Shown here in pieces: positions 16,178 through 24,908 of a stretch of 34,233 nucleotides of DNA (the stretch's first letter is position 1; every line of letters begins with the position of its first letter). The stretch is from Oleispira sp051275515 (GTDB taxonomy: Bacteria > Pseudomonadota > Gammaproteobacteria > Pseudomonadales > Oceanobacteraceae): the NCBI GenBank assembly GCA_051275515.1, contig JBNMOT010000015.1, positions 1 through 34,233 of the forward strand. The letters are read 5' to 3'. The notes below the pieces were generated by a model. The model saw only the letters and a list, made by a program, of their open reading frames with translations, did no database searches and was not told the DNA's origin. The position numbers and the translations under genes were made by a program.

Positions 16178-18292
16178 ATGGCCCATTCTAATAAACGCCT
16201 CATGTTAAGCGTATGCATGCTTATCAGCACCGGGGCCATTGCCCAAGAAAGCACACATAATAATGAGGCTTTATTAGAAACAGTATCTGAAAAAAAATTA
16301 GACACAGTCGTTATCAGTGCAAACCGTGAAGGCAGCTCTTTGAATGAACTTGCCATTAGCATTACCCCCCTAGATCAAGACACAATTGATCGCATAAATG
16401 CCAGCCACATCAATGAAGTTTTAGCGCAAGTACCCGGCACCTGGATTAGCCGCGGTAATGGCCAAGAACATTTAACCGCCATTCGCTCAGCGGTATTAAC
16501 CGGGGCTGGCAGTTGCGGCGCTTTTCAAATGTCACAAGATGGCATTCCTTTGCGCGCCGCTGGGTTTTGCAATGTGAATCAATTATTTGAAAGTAATTAC
16601 GAACAGGCAGCCGCGATTGAAGTTATCCGCGGGCCAGGCAGCGTACTGTACGGTGCTAATGCCTTGCACGGCACCCTTAATGTTATTAGCCAAGGCACCA
16701 CCGATGACTTAACGGGCAACATTCAATTAGAGGCCGGCCCCCATGATTATCAGCGCATAAAAAGCAGCGTCAGTAACCGCGTTGGCCAGCACGGTATCCG
16801 CATTAATGCGAACGGCACTTCAGACGGAGGCTATAAAGATGATTCTGGCTTTGACCAACAAAAAATAGATGCCATTCATGAATTCACCGATAACCGCCTG
16901 CAAGTGACTACACTCTTAAATGCTAGTAATTTAAACCAAGAAACCGCCGGTTACATTGAAGGCTTTGAAGCCTATAAAGATGAAAATTCAAAAAAAGAAA
17001 ACCCGAATCCAGAAGCCTTTCGTGATGCCCATAGTCTGCGCTTACACAGTGAAATTACGTGGCAACAAAATAATTCACGCATCACCGTCACGCCCTATTA
17101 CCGTAAAACGGCAATGGACTTTTTAATGCATTTTTTACCTGGGACGCCGCTGGAAGAAAATGGACAAGAATCTTTGGGTCTGCAATCCCTATATTCCACC
17201 GACCTTAATAGAGATCTAGCGCTGTTAGTGGGCACCGATGTAGAAATCACAACAGCATTTTTGCGCCAAACCCAAGGCGATACTTTAAAGGGCGACAGTG
17301 GTTTTTTAAACGCCACCCTGCCACAAGGCAAGCAATATGATTTTGAGGTAGAGGCCACACTCATATCCCCCTACCTGCAACTGACTTACGAGATAGACCT
17401 CAATAATCAATTAACTGCAGGCCTACGTTATGAATATTTGCATTTTAATTATGATAATAAATTAGCAGCTGGCCGCCTAACCGAAAATGGAACTGTGTGT
17501 GGTTTTGGTGGCTGCCGTTATAGCCGCCCAGACGACCGCGAAGACAGCTTTGATAACAGCTCGGTACAGCTTGCTTGGCTGCATACGTTAAATGATGACA
17601 GCCAAACCTTTATTAATCTTTCTCGGGCCTTTAGAGCGCCTCAAGCCAATGAGTTATATCGTCTGCAAAATACTCAAACCGTCGCCGATTTAGACTCTGA
17701 AAAAATTAACAGCCTAGAGCTGGGCTATCGTAATGACTTTGACCCCATAAGCATCAGTCTGTCGGCTTATTACATGAATAAAAGTGACGTGATATTTCAA
17801 AACAGTGATCGTGAAAATATTAGCGGCGGTAAAACCCAACACCAGGGCATAGAACTTGAAAGCCAAATAAAATTAAGCCATGCACTTACATTAAATATAG
17901 CGGCAAGCTACAACGAACATACCTATACCGAAGACATTACGCCCCGCGGTGTCACCGTTAACATTGATGGCAATTATTTAGACACGGCCCCTAAAGTAAT
18001 GGGCAATGTTCAAATTCATTATCAAATTAATCAGCAGCAACACGCTCAATTAGAATGGGTACACCTTGGGCCGTATTACACAGATGAAGCCAATCTCAAT
18101 CAATACGACGGCCACGATTTACTCAATGTTCGTTATCAAATTAATCTCTCACACCACTGGCAAGGCACCCTACGCATCACTAACGTACTGGATGCAGATT
18201 ACGCCGAACGAGCGGACTATGCCTTTGGCAAGCATCGATATTTTGTGGGTGAACCCAGAAGCTTATACGGCTCTATTGCCTATGAATTTTAG
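16178..18292 (+). CDS. TonB-dependent outer-membrane receptor
   Basis: This 704-residue protein has a signal peptide (about 1-22), a TonB box LDTVVISANR (about 41-50) and a plug domain with EVIRGPGSVLYGANALHGTLNVIS. A 22-stranded barrel follows and ends in the outer-membrane signature YGSIAYEF with a C-terminal Phe. Two cysteines in the plug (GSCGA and GFCNV) and two in an extracellular loop (GTVCGFGGC) may form disulfides. The ligand is unknown. Its place after a PQQ dehydrogenase suggests uptake of that enzyme's substrate or of PQQ itself, as known for E. coli PqqU/YncD. The start has only a weak ribosome site. Confidence 0.9.
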   Translation: MAHSNKRLMLSVCMLISTGAIAQESTHNNEALLETVSEKKLDTVVISANREGSSLNELAISITPLDQDTIDRINASHINEVLAQVPGTWISRGNGQEHLTAIRSAVLTGAGSCGAFQMSQDGIPLRAAGFCNVNQLFESNYEQAAAIEVIRGPGSVLYGANALHGTLNVISQGTTDDLTGNIQLEAGPHDYQRIKSSVSNRVGQHGIRINANGTSDGGYKDDSGFDQQKIDAIHEFTDNRLQVTTLLNASNLNQETAGYIEGFEAYKDENSKKENPNPEAFRDAHSLRLHSEITWQQNNSRITVTPYYRKTAMDFLMHFLPGTPLEENGQESLGLQSLYSTDLNRDLALLVGTDVEITTAFLRQTQGDTLKGDSGFLNATLPQGKQYDFEVEATLISPYLQLTYEIDLNNQLTAGLRYEYLHFNYDNKLAAGRLTENGTVCGFGGCRYSRPDDREDSFDNSSVQLAWLHTLNDDSQTFINLSRAFRAPQANELYRLQNTQTVADLDSEKINSLELGYRNDFDPISISLSAYYMNKSDVIFQNSDRENISGGKTQHQGIELESQIKLSHALTLNIAASYNEHTYTEDITPRGVTVNIDGNYLDTAPKVMGNVQIHYQINQQQHAQLEWVHLGPYYTDEANLNQYDGHDLLNVRYQINLSHHWQGTLRITNVLDADYAERADYAFGKHRYFVGEPRSLYGSIAYEF

Positions 18293-18312
18293 TATTAATA
18301 CCGCACCTTTTT

Positions 18313-19092
18313 TTATTTAATAGCTTTCACATTAAAACGAAATACATTACCGCCCAATGCTGTTTCATTGCGAGCTTGATATAACTCACGGGCAAAAAAC
18401 TGCAAGCTGGAGACTTCTTGAATTTGATGACGCAACCATTGCTGAACCATGTTTGGGGTGAACATTTTATGGCGAATATAATAATTAATCAGCGGGCCGA
18501 TTATGGGCAAATCGGAACCGACGATACTGTCTAATGTATAGCGTGTTCCAGAGTGTGTTTGTTCAAAACGATGCGTAATGCGGCCAAAATTGAGCCCCAT
18601 CATTTCTGGTTGTGCAACCATGACCGTATCCGTCTTTTTTACAATGCGCCCCGTACCTTTACTATTAAAGGGCCCAAACCATTCTTGCCGATACACCAAT
18701 GCTCCCTCTGACATACCTGCAATACCGTTCAACCCGGGTTCTTTAATCTCAATGTGCCCATGCTCAGTTGGATGAAAAATATGATACAAGGGCATGATAT
18801 CTCCCTTTAATAAAACTTGAGTAATCGGCAGCACTTGATAAAAATGCGACACCATCTTTGGGCTAATATCGACTAACGGAAGGTGTTCTATTTGAATATG
18901 AAGGCGACCATCATCCAGTATCTCAACCTGACTGTTAGCCGCTCGGTAATCGGGTAATTGCCAAGGTAAATTACGCGCTTGATCGTGATCAAATGCTGGC
19001 ATGGGTTTAAGCCACATAAATGCCACAAGACCCACCACTAATAACAATGACCATTGGATGATGTTTTTAATTATTTTTATATTGGCACTCAT
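18313..19092 (-). CDS. Membrane-anchored DAPG hydrolase (PhlG)-like protein
   Basis: This 259-residue protein has one N-terminal membrane segment (about 10-28). The rest resembles the PhlG-type C-C hydrolase domain: ISPKMVSHFYQVLP, then YHIFHPTEHGHIEI, then MGLNFGRITHRFEQ, then a terminal helix RHQIQEVSSLQFFARELY. PhlG binds zinc through two His and two Glu. The HPTEH histidine and the H-x-x-x-E of the last helix occupy matching places. PhlG splits an acetyl group from 2,4-diacetylphloroglucinol. A membrane-anchored form with that activity would be unusual, so the substrate is not claimed. It is convergent with the TonB receptor, 20 bases apart. The family assignment is from motif memory only. 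Confidence 0.5.
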   Translation of the reverse strand: MSANIKIIKNIIQWSLLLVVGLVAFMWLKPMPAFDHDQARNLPWQLPDYRAANSQVEILDDGRLHIQIEHLPLVDISPKMVSHFYQVLPITQVLLKGDIMPLYHIFHPTEHGHIEIKEPGLNGIAGMSEGALVYRQEWFGPFNSKGTGRIVKKTDTVMVAQPEMMGLNFGRITHRFEQTHSGTRYTLDSIVGSDLPIIGPLINYYIRHKMFTPNMVQQWLRHQIQEVSSLQFFARELYQARNETALGGNVFRFNVKAIK

Positions 19093-19238
19093 TGGATAAA
19101 CCTACATTTTCATATAAAGGGTGATTGCTAATGCGGCTTTAGCGGCTTGTTATCTGCTTTTGATGGTCTGAATAGCTGACCATATCGAAATACATAGGGC
19201 ACACAATAGGTTGCAGAAGAAAAAAAAAAAAGCACACA

Positions 19239-20318
19239 CTACATGACAGCCAAACCCGCAGGCTCCGCGCTAGAATTATACGTCGCCCAATAAAGAATTG
19301 GTTTGCGGGTGGTGTTAAGCGCCTTTAAATACGCATCAAACGCTTTGCCACTGTAGGTTTGATCAAGTGTTAGCCCAAGTGCTTGCGCTTGCTTCATAGC
19401 ATGAGTGGTTGCCGGCGTTAACACTCCGTACCCTGGTGCAAAAAAGTCAGAGCGCAATATAACCTTAGGCAGTTCTTTTATCGCGTGTGGGTAATCCTGT
19501 AACAATAGATCCCGTGCCTGCGCCATTAACGTATTTACCACCGACTCGGTACAGGTTTCAACAGGGCCCATTTTCGCATCCAATACTCTTATCCCAATGA
19601 CCTTACTTTTTAATCCCGCCAGTACACATCCTAATGTAAGGCCCGCCAACGTAGAGGCGCTTCCTACAGGAATATATATTTCAGCGGGTTCAGGGCATTG
19701 CTGTTTTTCAATTTGACATTTTAATTCAAACGCGGCATTCACATACGCCATGGTGGCTACTGGAATAGCGCCACCGCCTGGTAAAAAATAATAATCTTTG
19801 TGCAGCCGGCGTGGGTTTACATAAAAGCGTAGGGCCGCCAGGGCTACGGGGCCAGCGTTAATTACCGTGGCTCCAAAATTTTTCATGAGGGATTGGTTTT
19901 TTTGCACAAACTTAGAATCTGGCTGATTAAAGGTAATAACCGTGCACTTTAATCCTAGTTGCTGACATACCATAGCCGTGGCTACACCGTGATTGGTACC
20001 TGTGCCGCCCAAGGTCACCACATGTTTTTTGTTGGCGGCTAAAATTTCAGCTGCTATAAATTCAAATTTACGGGTTTTATTGCCGCCGTAACGTTTATGC
20101 GTTAAGTCGTCTCGTTTTACCCAGGCTCTCTCACTCAACCCTTTAAGGGCTTGTACGCTTGTGGGTAGGTCACAAAGTGCAATCGGCGCAAGATGTGGCT
20201 GCAATTTTGGAAATACATCAAATATAGGCCAAGGATTTTCTCCTTGGCCCTTATTTGAAAGATGACCTTCTGTTGGCTCTTTATTAAGTACGGCGTGTTC
20301 TTTAGGTGCTTGTTTCAT
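19239..20318 (-). CDS. PLP enzyme of the ACC deaminase / D-cysteine desulfhydrase family
   Basis: About 359 residues of the fold-type II PLP family. WVKRDDLTHKRYGGNKTRKFEF contains the Schiff-base lysine region. TLGGTGTNHGVATAM binds cofactor or substrate, IPVGSASTLAGLTLG holds the phosphate-binding loop, and LDQTYSGKAFDAY is the C-terminal family signature. Relatives deaminate 1-aminocyclopropane-1-carboxylate or desulfurise D-cysteine; the specificity residues cannot be settled by eye. The ATG at 20318 has a perfect AGGAGG upstream and is preferred to an earlier start at 20378 that would enter the DUF819 gene. It is the last gene of the 24743-19239 cluster. A run of 12 T on the transcribed strand follows its stop. 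Confidence 0.85.
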   Translation of the reverse strand: MKQAPKEHAVLNKEPTEGHLSNKGQGENPWPIFDVFPKLQPHLAPIALCDLPTSVQALKGLSERAWVKRDDLTHKRYGGNKTRKFEFIAAEILAANKKHVVTLGGTGTNHGVATAMVCQQLGLKCTVITFNQPDSKFVQKNQSLMKNFGATVINAGPVALAALRFYVNPRRLHKDYYFLPGGGAIPVATMAYVNAAFELKCQIEKQQCPEPAEIYIPVGSASTLAGLTLGCVLAGLKSKVIGIRVLDAKMGPVETCTESVVNTLMAQARDLLLQDYPHAIKELPKVILRSDFFAPGYGVLTPATTHAMKQAQALGLTLDQTYSGKAFDAYLKALNTTRKPILYWATYNSSAEPAGLAVM

Positions 20319-20359
20319 TGTGCCTCCTGTGGATAAATCAATGCCATTACGAACAGGCG

Positions 20360-21544
20360 TTAAGCCCCAATCAACCAACGTGAAAGGTTCGCAACCATGA
20401 TGCCTAAATAATTGCCTACCGCGTAACCAATAATGGCGGCCGCGAAACCTGGCAATAAAATCTCACGGTTTTTTAATGCGCCAGAGATAACCGGAATGAA
20501 CGGCACTGACATAATCGCCGCCGACGAGGTAATTAAAAAGGTATCGGTATCAATTTTGAATATCTTGCACAAAATGGCCTGCATCAATAGTGAACCTAAT
20601 AAGATAAACCCCACATAAGAGGCCAATGACATATCAATGGTATTAAAAATATCGGTATCAATCATCGTGCCGGTGGTAAAACAAAAAACCAAGATCAAGT
20701 ACATGCCCAATTGAAAGCTATTGGCCAGCGCCCGTATTTTTGGAACAAAAGAGGCCATTAAGCCTAGACTCGTAATTGAGAGAATCGTCATCACGGACGT
20801 TAATGACTCTGGTAATAAATTAGCAAAACCCACAGACAATCCCACCACTAAGAGTGACAACCCTAACGCTGCAACCGTTTGCACTATGAGCTTGGGCTGA
20901 ATTAATTTATTGTAGGCTTTAGAGCTTTCGTCGCTCATATGCTCCATGCCTGCATAATCCACTGGTTGATCGGTATTGTCATTTTTGCTTACATAGGGTC
21001 GTAAAAACAGCCCAAATATTTTTTGTGCAATCGTCATCACAAAAATTAAGTACATTGCCGAAAAAATAATATCGTAGGTCACCATGCTTAAGAATATGGA
21101 GTCGTCACCATTAATGGCCGTTTTAATAGCGCCCATGTTTGGGCCACCGCCTGTGTAGGCACCTACCGACATGCCCGCCACTTGCCATACCTTGTCTACC
21201 TGCTCTGCAAAAATGACCGCACCCACCGTGCTAATGACCACCACAGATAATAAGGCCAAGCCCATGCCTTTAAGGGTATCGCCTGCCATGTACAATGTGC
21301 TTTTTACATTAATTGAAAATAATAAAAGCGGCAGCGCAATGGCAATACTGATTTCAGAGATATTCTTTTGCACCGGTATCAGTACATCGGCCGGAAAAAA
21401 CGCTGACAGATCTATCGTTATGGCACATAAAATCCCACCGGCAAAAGCCAATGTCACCACGCCAAACTTCTCAAACAGACTATTACGCTGACACAACAAC
21501 ACCAATAACGCGGGTGCTATCAAATAAAACAAAATTAGTAACAT
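20360..21544 (-). CDS. DUF819-family integral membrane protein
   Basis: This 394-residue protein has about ten or eleven hydrophobic segments. The segment SVGAYTGGGPNMGAIKTAI, a glycine-rich re-entrant-like motif, is the mark of the DUF819 family, and a similar region recurs late as TDTFLITSSAAIMSVPFIP. A charged cytoplasmic loop of about 35 residues splits the protein in two halves. DUF819 proteins look like secondary transporters but none is well characterised. In this cluster it most simply would import the substrate of the neighbouring enzymes, which is inference. The ATG at 21544 has AGAG about 9 bases upstream. Confidence 0.82.
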   Translation of the reverse strand: MLLILFYLIAPALLVLLCQRNSLFEKFGVVTLAFAGGILCAITIDLSAFFPADVLIPVQKNISEISIAIALPLLLFSINVKSTLYMAGDTLKGMGLALLSVVVISTVGAVIFAEQVDKVWQVAGMSVGAYTGGGPNMGAIKTAINGDDSIFLSMVTYDIIFSAMYLIFVMTIAQKIFGLFLRPYVSKNDNTDQPVDYAGMEHMSDESSKAYNKLIQPKLIVQTVAALGLSLLVVGLSVGFANLLPESLTSVMTILSITSLGLMASFVPKIRALANSFQLGMYLILVFCFTTGTMIDTDIFNTIDMSLASYVGFILLGSLLMQAILCKIFKIDTDTFLITSSAAIMSVPFIPVISGALKNREILLPGFAAAIIGYAVGNYLGIMVANLSRWLIGA

Positions 21545-21631
21545 AAATTATTCTCTTTATTATTTTTATAAGGCACTTATTGCCATCGTTCACCGTGGTG
21601 TGCGTAGAGCCCTTACGGTTTAATGTAAGCA

Positions 21632-22864
21632 TCAATCCTTTGAGTGTTTAAAAACCGGCCACCAATCCACAATTTTTCCATTGTCGTAAACGGCAATATC
21701 ACCAAACTGTAAAAATACCGCTTCACTTTGAGTGGGCCTAAAGTACATAAAGTCATCTACGTTAATGGTAGAGCTTGCCGCCAGTTCATACATCTCTTGA
21801 TTGCTGGAGTGCCCTAACATCTCACTGCGTTTGCTGCCCGCCGGATAACAAGGTTGTGCCAACCAGTTTCCACCATAAATAAAGCACGCTTTAGCGGGTA
21901 ACATGCCCATTTTTTCCAAGACCATAGACAAGCCTTTTGCCATGGGGATTTTAGGTTTAGCCACCATTTTTAATACCGGTGCCGCAATGAATGCTGCCGG
22001 CACGTGATGTTCTAGGGTAAACACGTCAAAGTCAGTAGGTTTCACTAAGGCCGACGCGGTGGATATTTCGTTCACTAAACCAGGTTTGTCATATAGGGGA
22101 TATGTAGTACTGCCACCTGCGTTTAGCGTTAAACTATTTAAAAAATCTTCGCCAAATTTATTTTTCACTAGATCACAAAATCTCTGATAAGACTGTTGCG
22201 ACTCTTTAAACGCTTTTTTGGGCCCGCCTAAAAAACCTGGTATCTTCGTGACATGTGCTTCGTAGCCCATTAAACCAGATAATTTTAAGTTGTCATGACC
22301 CGCAATAAAATTAAGTACCGATGAAAACTCGCCATGGTCACTAAAACCACCACGATTCAAACCTACATTAATTTCTAAATTGACCTGCAATACAATATTT
22401 AATTTTTCAGCCAGCTTGGCATATTGGTAAATGCGCGCCTCACTATCAATTAACCATTGTAATTGGGTAGCAGGGTTAAACGTGCATTCAGTTTGATCAC
22501 TTAAAAACTGATAATAACCCTCAACACTGCCCACTGGCATGGGTTTGCCCATCAATACATCTGCGTTAGGGATGCTTTGGCTTACGAGTTGTAAAAACGG
22601 TATGTGAAAACTCATTAAACGATGAGTGCCTGCTTCCTTCATTAGGTACTGCAACATAGGTACACAAGGCAGCGACTTGGCTACTATTCTAAAATTGAAA
22701 CCGCGCTGAGTGATCACTTTTACCGCTGATAAATTTTGATCTAATCGGTTTTTATCCACCACTAATGTGGGCTGATAAGCACCCGCATCACTTAAAGCCT
22801 TAGTGACACTGGCAAAATACTGAGCAGACAAAGCATCGGTATTATTGTGTTTTGGCGCAGACAT
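21632..22864 (-). CDS. PLP enzyme, alanine racemase fold, DSD1 / D-threonine aldolase-like
   Basis: About 410 residues. PTLVVDKNRLDQNL followed by FRIVAKSLP gives the PLP lysine of fold-type III enzymes. Further motifs are LQVNLEINVGLNRGG, LSGLMGYEAHVTK, and LTLNAGGSTTYPLYD, the last close to the phosphate-binding glycine loop. The C-terminal half carries histidines and a GGNWLAQPCYPAG segment that may hold a metal, as in D-serine dehydratase and D-threonine aldolase. This points to a D-amino acid or hydroxy-amino acid lyase, with the reaction unknown. The ATG at 22864 has GGGA 6 bases upstream; an ATG at 22885 is the alternative. Confidence 0.75.
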   Translation of the reverse strand: MSAPKHNNTDALSAQYFASVTKALSDAGAYQPTLVVDKNRLDQNLSAVKVITQRGFNFRIVAKSLPCVPMLQYLMKEAGTHRLMSFHIPFLQLVSQSIPNADVLMGKPMPVGSVEGYYQFLSDQTECTFNPATQLQWLIDSEARIYQYAKLAEKLNIVLQVNLEINVGLNRGGFSDHGEFSSVLNFIAGHDNLKLSGLMGYEAHVTKIPGFLGGPKKAFKESQQSYQRFCDLVKNKFGEDFLNSLTLNAGGSTTYPLYDKPGLVNEISTASALVKPTDFDVFTLEHHVPAAFIAAPVLKMVAKPKIPMAKGLSMVLEKMGMLPAKACFIYGGNWLAQPCYPAGSKRSEMLGHSSNQEMYELAASSTINVDDFMYFRPTQSEAVFLQFGDIAVYDNGKIVDWWPVFKHSKD

Positions 22865-22959
22865 AGCGTTTCCCAAAATATTCATTGTTATTATTAATGT
22901 GTTTTTTTTAAAACACTGTGCTGCCCGTAAAAATAATAATTAAAGGGCCGCTTTATTTA

Positions 22960-24369
22960 TCACGCGCCAAATATATCTTTTAAGTGGGCATTCATAAACT
23001 TACCCGTTGAATCCAGCGATTTACGCACTTCATGAAAATCTTGCCAGTGACGAGGGTACAGTTTGGCAAGCTGCGGTGCTTTCATTGTATGAATTTTTCC
23101 CCAATGAGGTCGGCCACCGTACTTCCAAAAAATGGGTTCAATTTCAGCGAATATTTTTTTGTAATCTAGATCGCCATATTGGTGAATAGAAATAGAGCAA
23201 CCATCTTGCCCTTCAAACATTGACAACCAAATGTCGTCACCTTTTACATATCTAAACTCAATGGGAAAACTTAATGGCAGTTTTTTATTTTTTATAGTTT
23301 CCATGATTTCACGACCACACGCTACCCCAACTTCGGCGGGTACGGTGTATTCCATTTCCCTAAAGCGCACAATGCGCTCGTGCGGAAACACTTTATAAGA
23401 AGCGCCGGTACGAATGGTCGCGGCTTCAACCGCCAGCGCCTTAGATAATGCAAAGCCATATAAATTACTTCCTACCTTAGGGATCCAACTGGTGGCTTCA
23501 AATACACTGCGCAAGGTATTTACCGCTTGTGGATCATCGTGACCTACGTTTACATCTTCGGGCTTTGCCAAATTAGTACTTATGGTTATGCACTCTGACG
23601 CATAAGGAATGAGAAAACATTCAAAGTGGCGATTTTGTTTACATAACGCCTCCATGTTCTCAAACACGTACTCTAAGGGCTCTATGCTGTTCACTTCGGT
23701 AATATCAAATCGCTCTTGGTTTTGCAGTGTGTATTCGGTCACCACCCCTAATGAGCCTATGTGGGTTTTAGCGGCTTGAAATATTTCTGGATTTTTAGTG
23801 TGACTGCACTCTATTAAATCGCCGTTGACGGTAGCCAGCTTTAAGTTTTCTATGTAGCCGCTCATGGATTTATAATCTACGCCCGTGGCATGCACTGAGT
23901 TGGCCAACGCACCACCCAACGAGGGGTAATCCATATCCGGCATATTGGGAAAGGCCTGCCCGATAGCGTCTAAAATTGGGCCACACGCATTTAAACGTGT
24001 ACCGGCTTGTAACGTGGCCTGTTGCTTTTTAGCATCGTGGCTGACTAAACCAGATAATAAATCAGTAGAGATAAGCGTATCGTTAGTGGGCACCACGGCA
24101 CTGAAAGAATGACCTGCGCCCACTGCACGCACGTTGCCTTTAGCAGACTTTAGTACGTCTAATAATTCATCTTCTGAGGCCGGGGCGTGACGCCATTTAG
24201 GCAAACAGGATTGATTACCCGCCCAGTTTACCCAAGGAATGGGCCGGCCCGCTTTAAATGGAATGGGGGTTTGTGGTTCGGTGCCGGTTGCGCCACAGCC
24301 TGCGATACCGCCAAAGGTAGCCGTTGCTCCCAGCGCCAATGACCCTTGAATAAACTGACGGCGTTTCAT
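22960..24369 (-). CDS. Tat-exported FAD-linked oxidase, aldonolactone/alditol oxidase family
   Basis: This 469-residue protein begins with a twin-arginine signal (MKRRQFIQGSLALGA) and a lipobox-like IAGC near residue 25, so it is probably a periplasmic lipoprotein. The VAO-type FAD domain is clear: VGAGHSFSAV (about 81-90), where the His is the usual covalent flavin anchor, and PSLGGALANSVHATG. The C-terminal D-arabinono-1,4-lactone oxidase domain contains the RPHWGKIH motif. Relatives oxidise aldonolactones or alditols. Here the electrons probably go not to oxygen but to the c-type cytochrome encoded just upstream, whose stop overlaps this start as ATGA. AAGGA precedes the ATG. Confidence 0.85.
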   Translation of the reverse strand: MKRRQFIQGSLALGATATFGGIAGCGATGTEPQTPIPFKAGRPIPWVNWAGNQSCLPKWRHAPASEDELLDVLKSAKGNVRAVGAGHSFSAVVPTNDTLISTDLLSGLVSHDAKKQQATLQAGTRLNACGPILDAIGQAFPNMPDMDYPSLGGALANSVHATGVDYKSMSGYIENLKLATVNGDLIECSHTKNPEIFQAAKTHIGSLGVVTEYTLQNQERFDITEVNSIEPLEYVFENMEALCKQNRHFECFLIPYASECITISTNLAKPEDVNVGHDDPQAVNTLRSVFEATSWIPKVGSNLYGFALSKALAVEAATIRTGASYKVFPHERIVRFREMEYTVPAEVGVACGREIMETIKNKKLPLSFPIEFRYVKGDDIWLSMFEGQDGCSISIHQYGDLDYKKIFAEIEPIFWKYGGRPHWGKIHTMKAPQLAKLYPRHWQDFHEVRKSLDSTGKFMNAHLKDIFGA

Positions 24370-24743
24370 AATGATTCCTTAGCTGGCTGCATGCCGGTTA
24401 TGAGATAAATAAGCTCACGTAAATCTTGTTCATCGCAGGCACTGCAATAACCCAGCGGCGGCATACCACCTATACCCTCTACTACATGCTTTAAAACAGT
24501 TTCTTCACCTTGGGCATTAATGTCTTTCCAATCCTTAGGATGACCCAGTTGAGGCGCACTTATGTGCGGTGCTGCATGACATTGCAGGCAATTATTACTC
24601 AATAGGGTTAACTGGCGTTCATTGGGGGCTGCGAACGCCGTATTGGCTGTGCCAAATAAAAAGGCAAGTAACAATGGGCTCAGCAAGGAAAATACCTTGG
24701 GCCGTGCCATTAAGGACACATTAATAGGATTAAGGGGGGTCAT
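24366..24743 (-). CDS. Small periplasmic c-type cytochrome
   Basis: About 125 residues with a signal peptide (hydrophobic LLSPLLLAFLFGTANTAFA) and one haem motif, CLQCH. A likely distal methionine lies in IGGMPPLGYCSAC, and the pair of extra cysteines in YCSAC is a feature of cytochrome c5-like proteins. It would accept electrons from the flavoprotein encoded next, which overlaps it by 4 bases. The start is uncertain: an ATG at 24743 or one at 24710 would both give a usable signal peptide, and neither has a clear ribosome site. The frame is open as far as 24896, but the N-terminal sequence there is not signal-like. Confidence 0.82.
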   Translation of the reverse strand: MTPLNPINVSLMARPKVFSLLSPLLLAFLFGTANTAFAAPNERQLTLLSNNCLQCHAAPHISAPQLGHPKDWKDINAQGEETVLKHVVEGIGGMPPLGYCSACDEQDLRELIYLITGMQPAKESL

Positions 24744-24908
24744 TTTTGCGGGCCTATTTTTATCTTTATTATTGTATTGGGGCTCTACAGACCACCCAAT
24801 ATAACTTGAAGAGGTATTGCATAGTTGGCATTTGAAGACATTTTGCGTAGAGTTATTACTAAGCACCTTAATTAATAAACATGGCCCACACCACACTAGG
24901 AATTTGCT

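Noticed and set aside
19120..19160. GCGGCTTTAGCGGCTTGTTATC as another stranded attC
   Set aside because: The pairing is only a direct GCGGC repeat, and the outer cores are not complementary.
19220..19231. Run of 12 A (T on the minus strand) after the last gene of the catabolic cluster, as a terminator
   Set aside because: The T-run is suggestive, but no stable hairpin precedes it on the transcribed strand.
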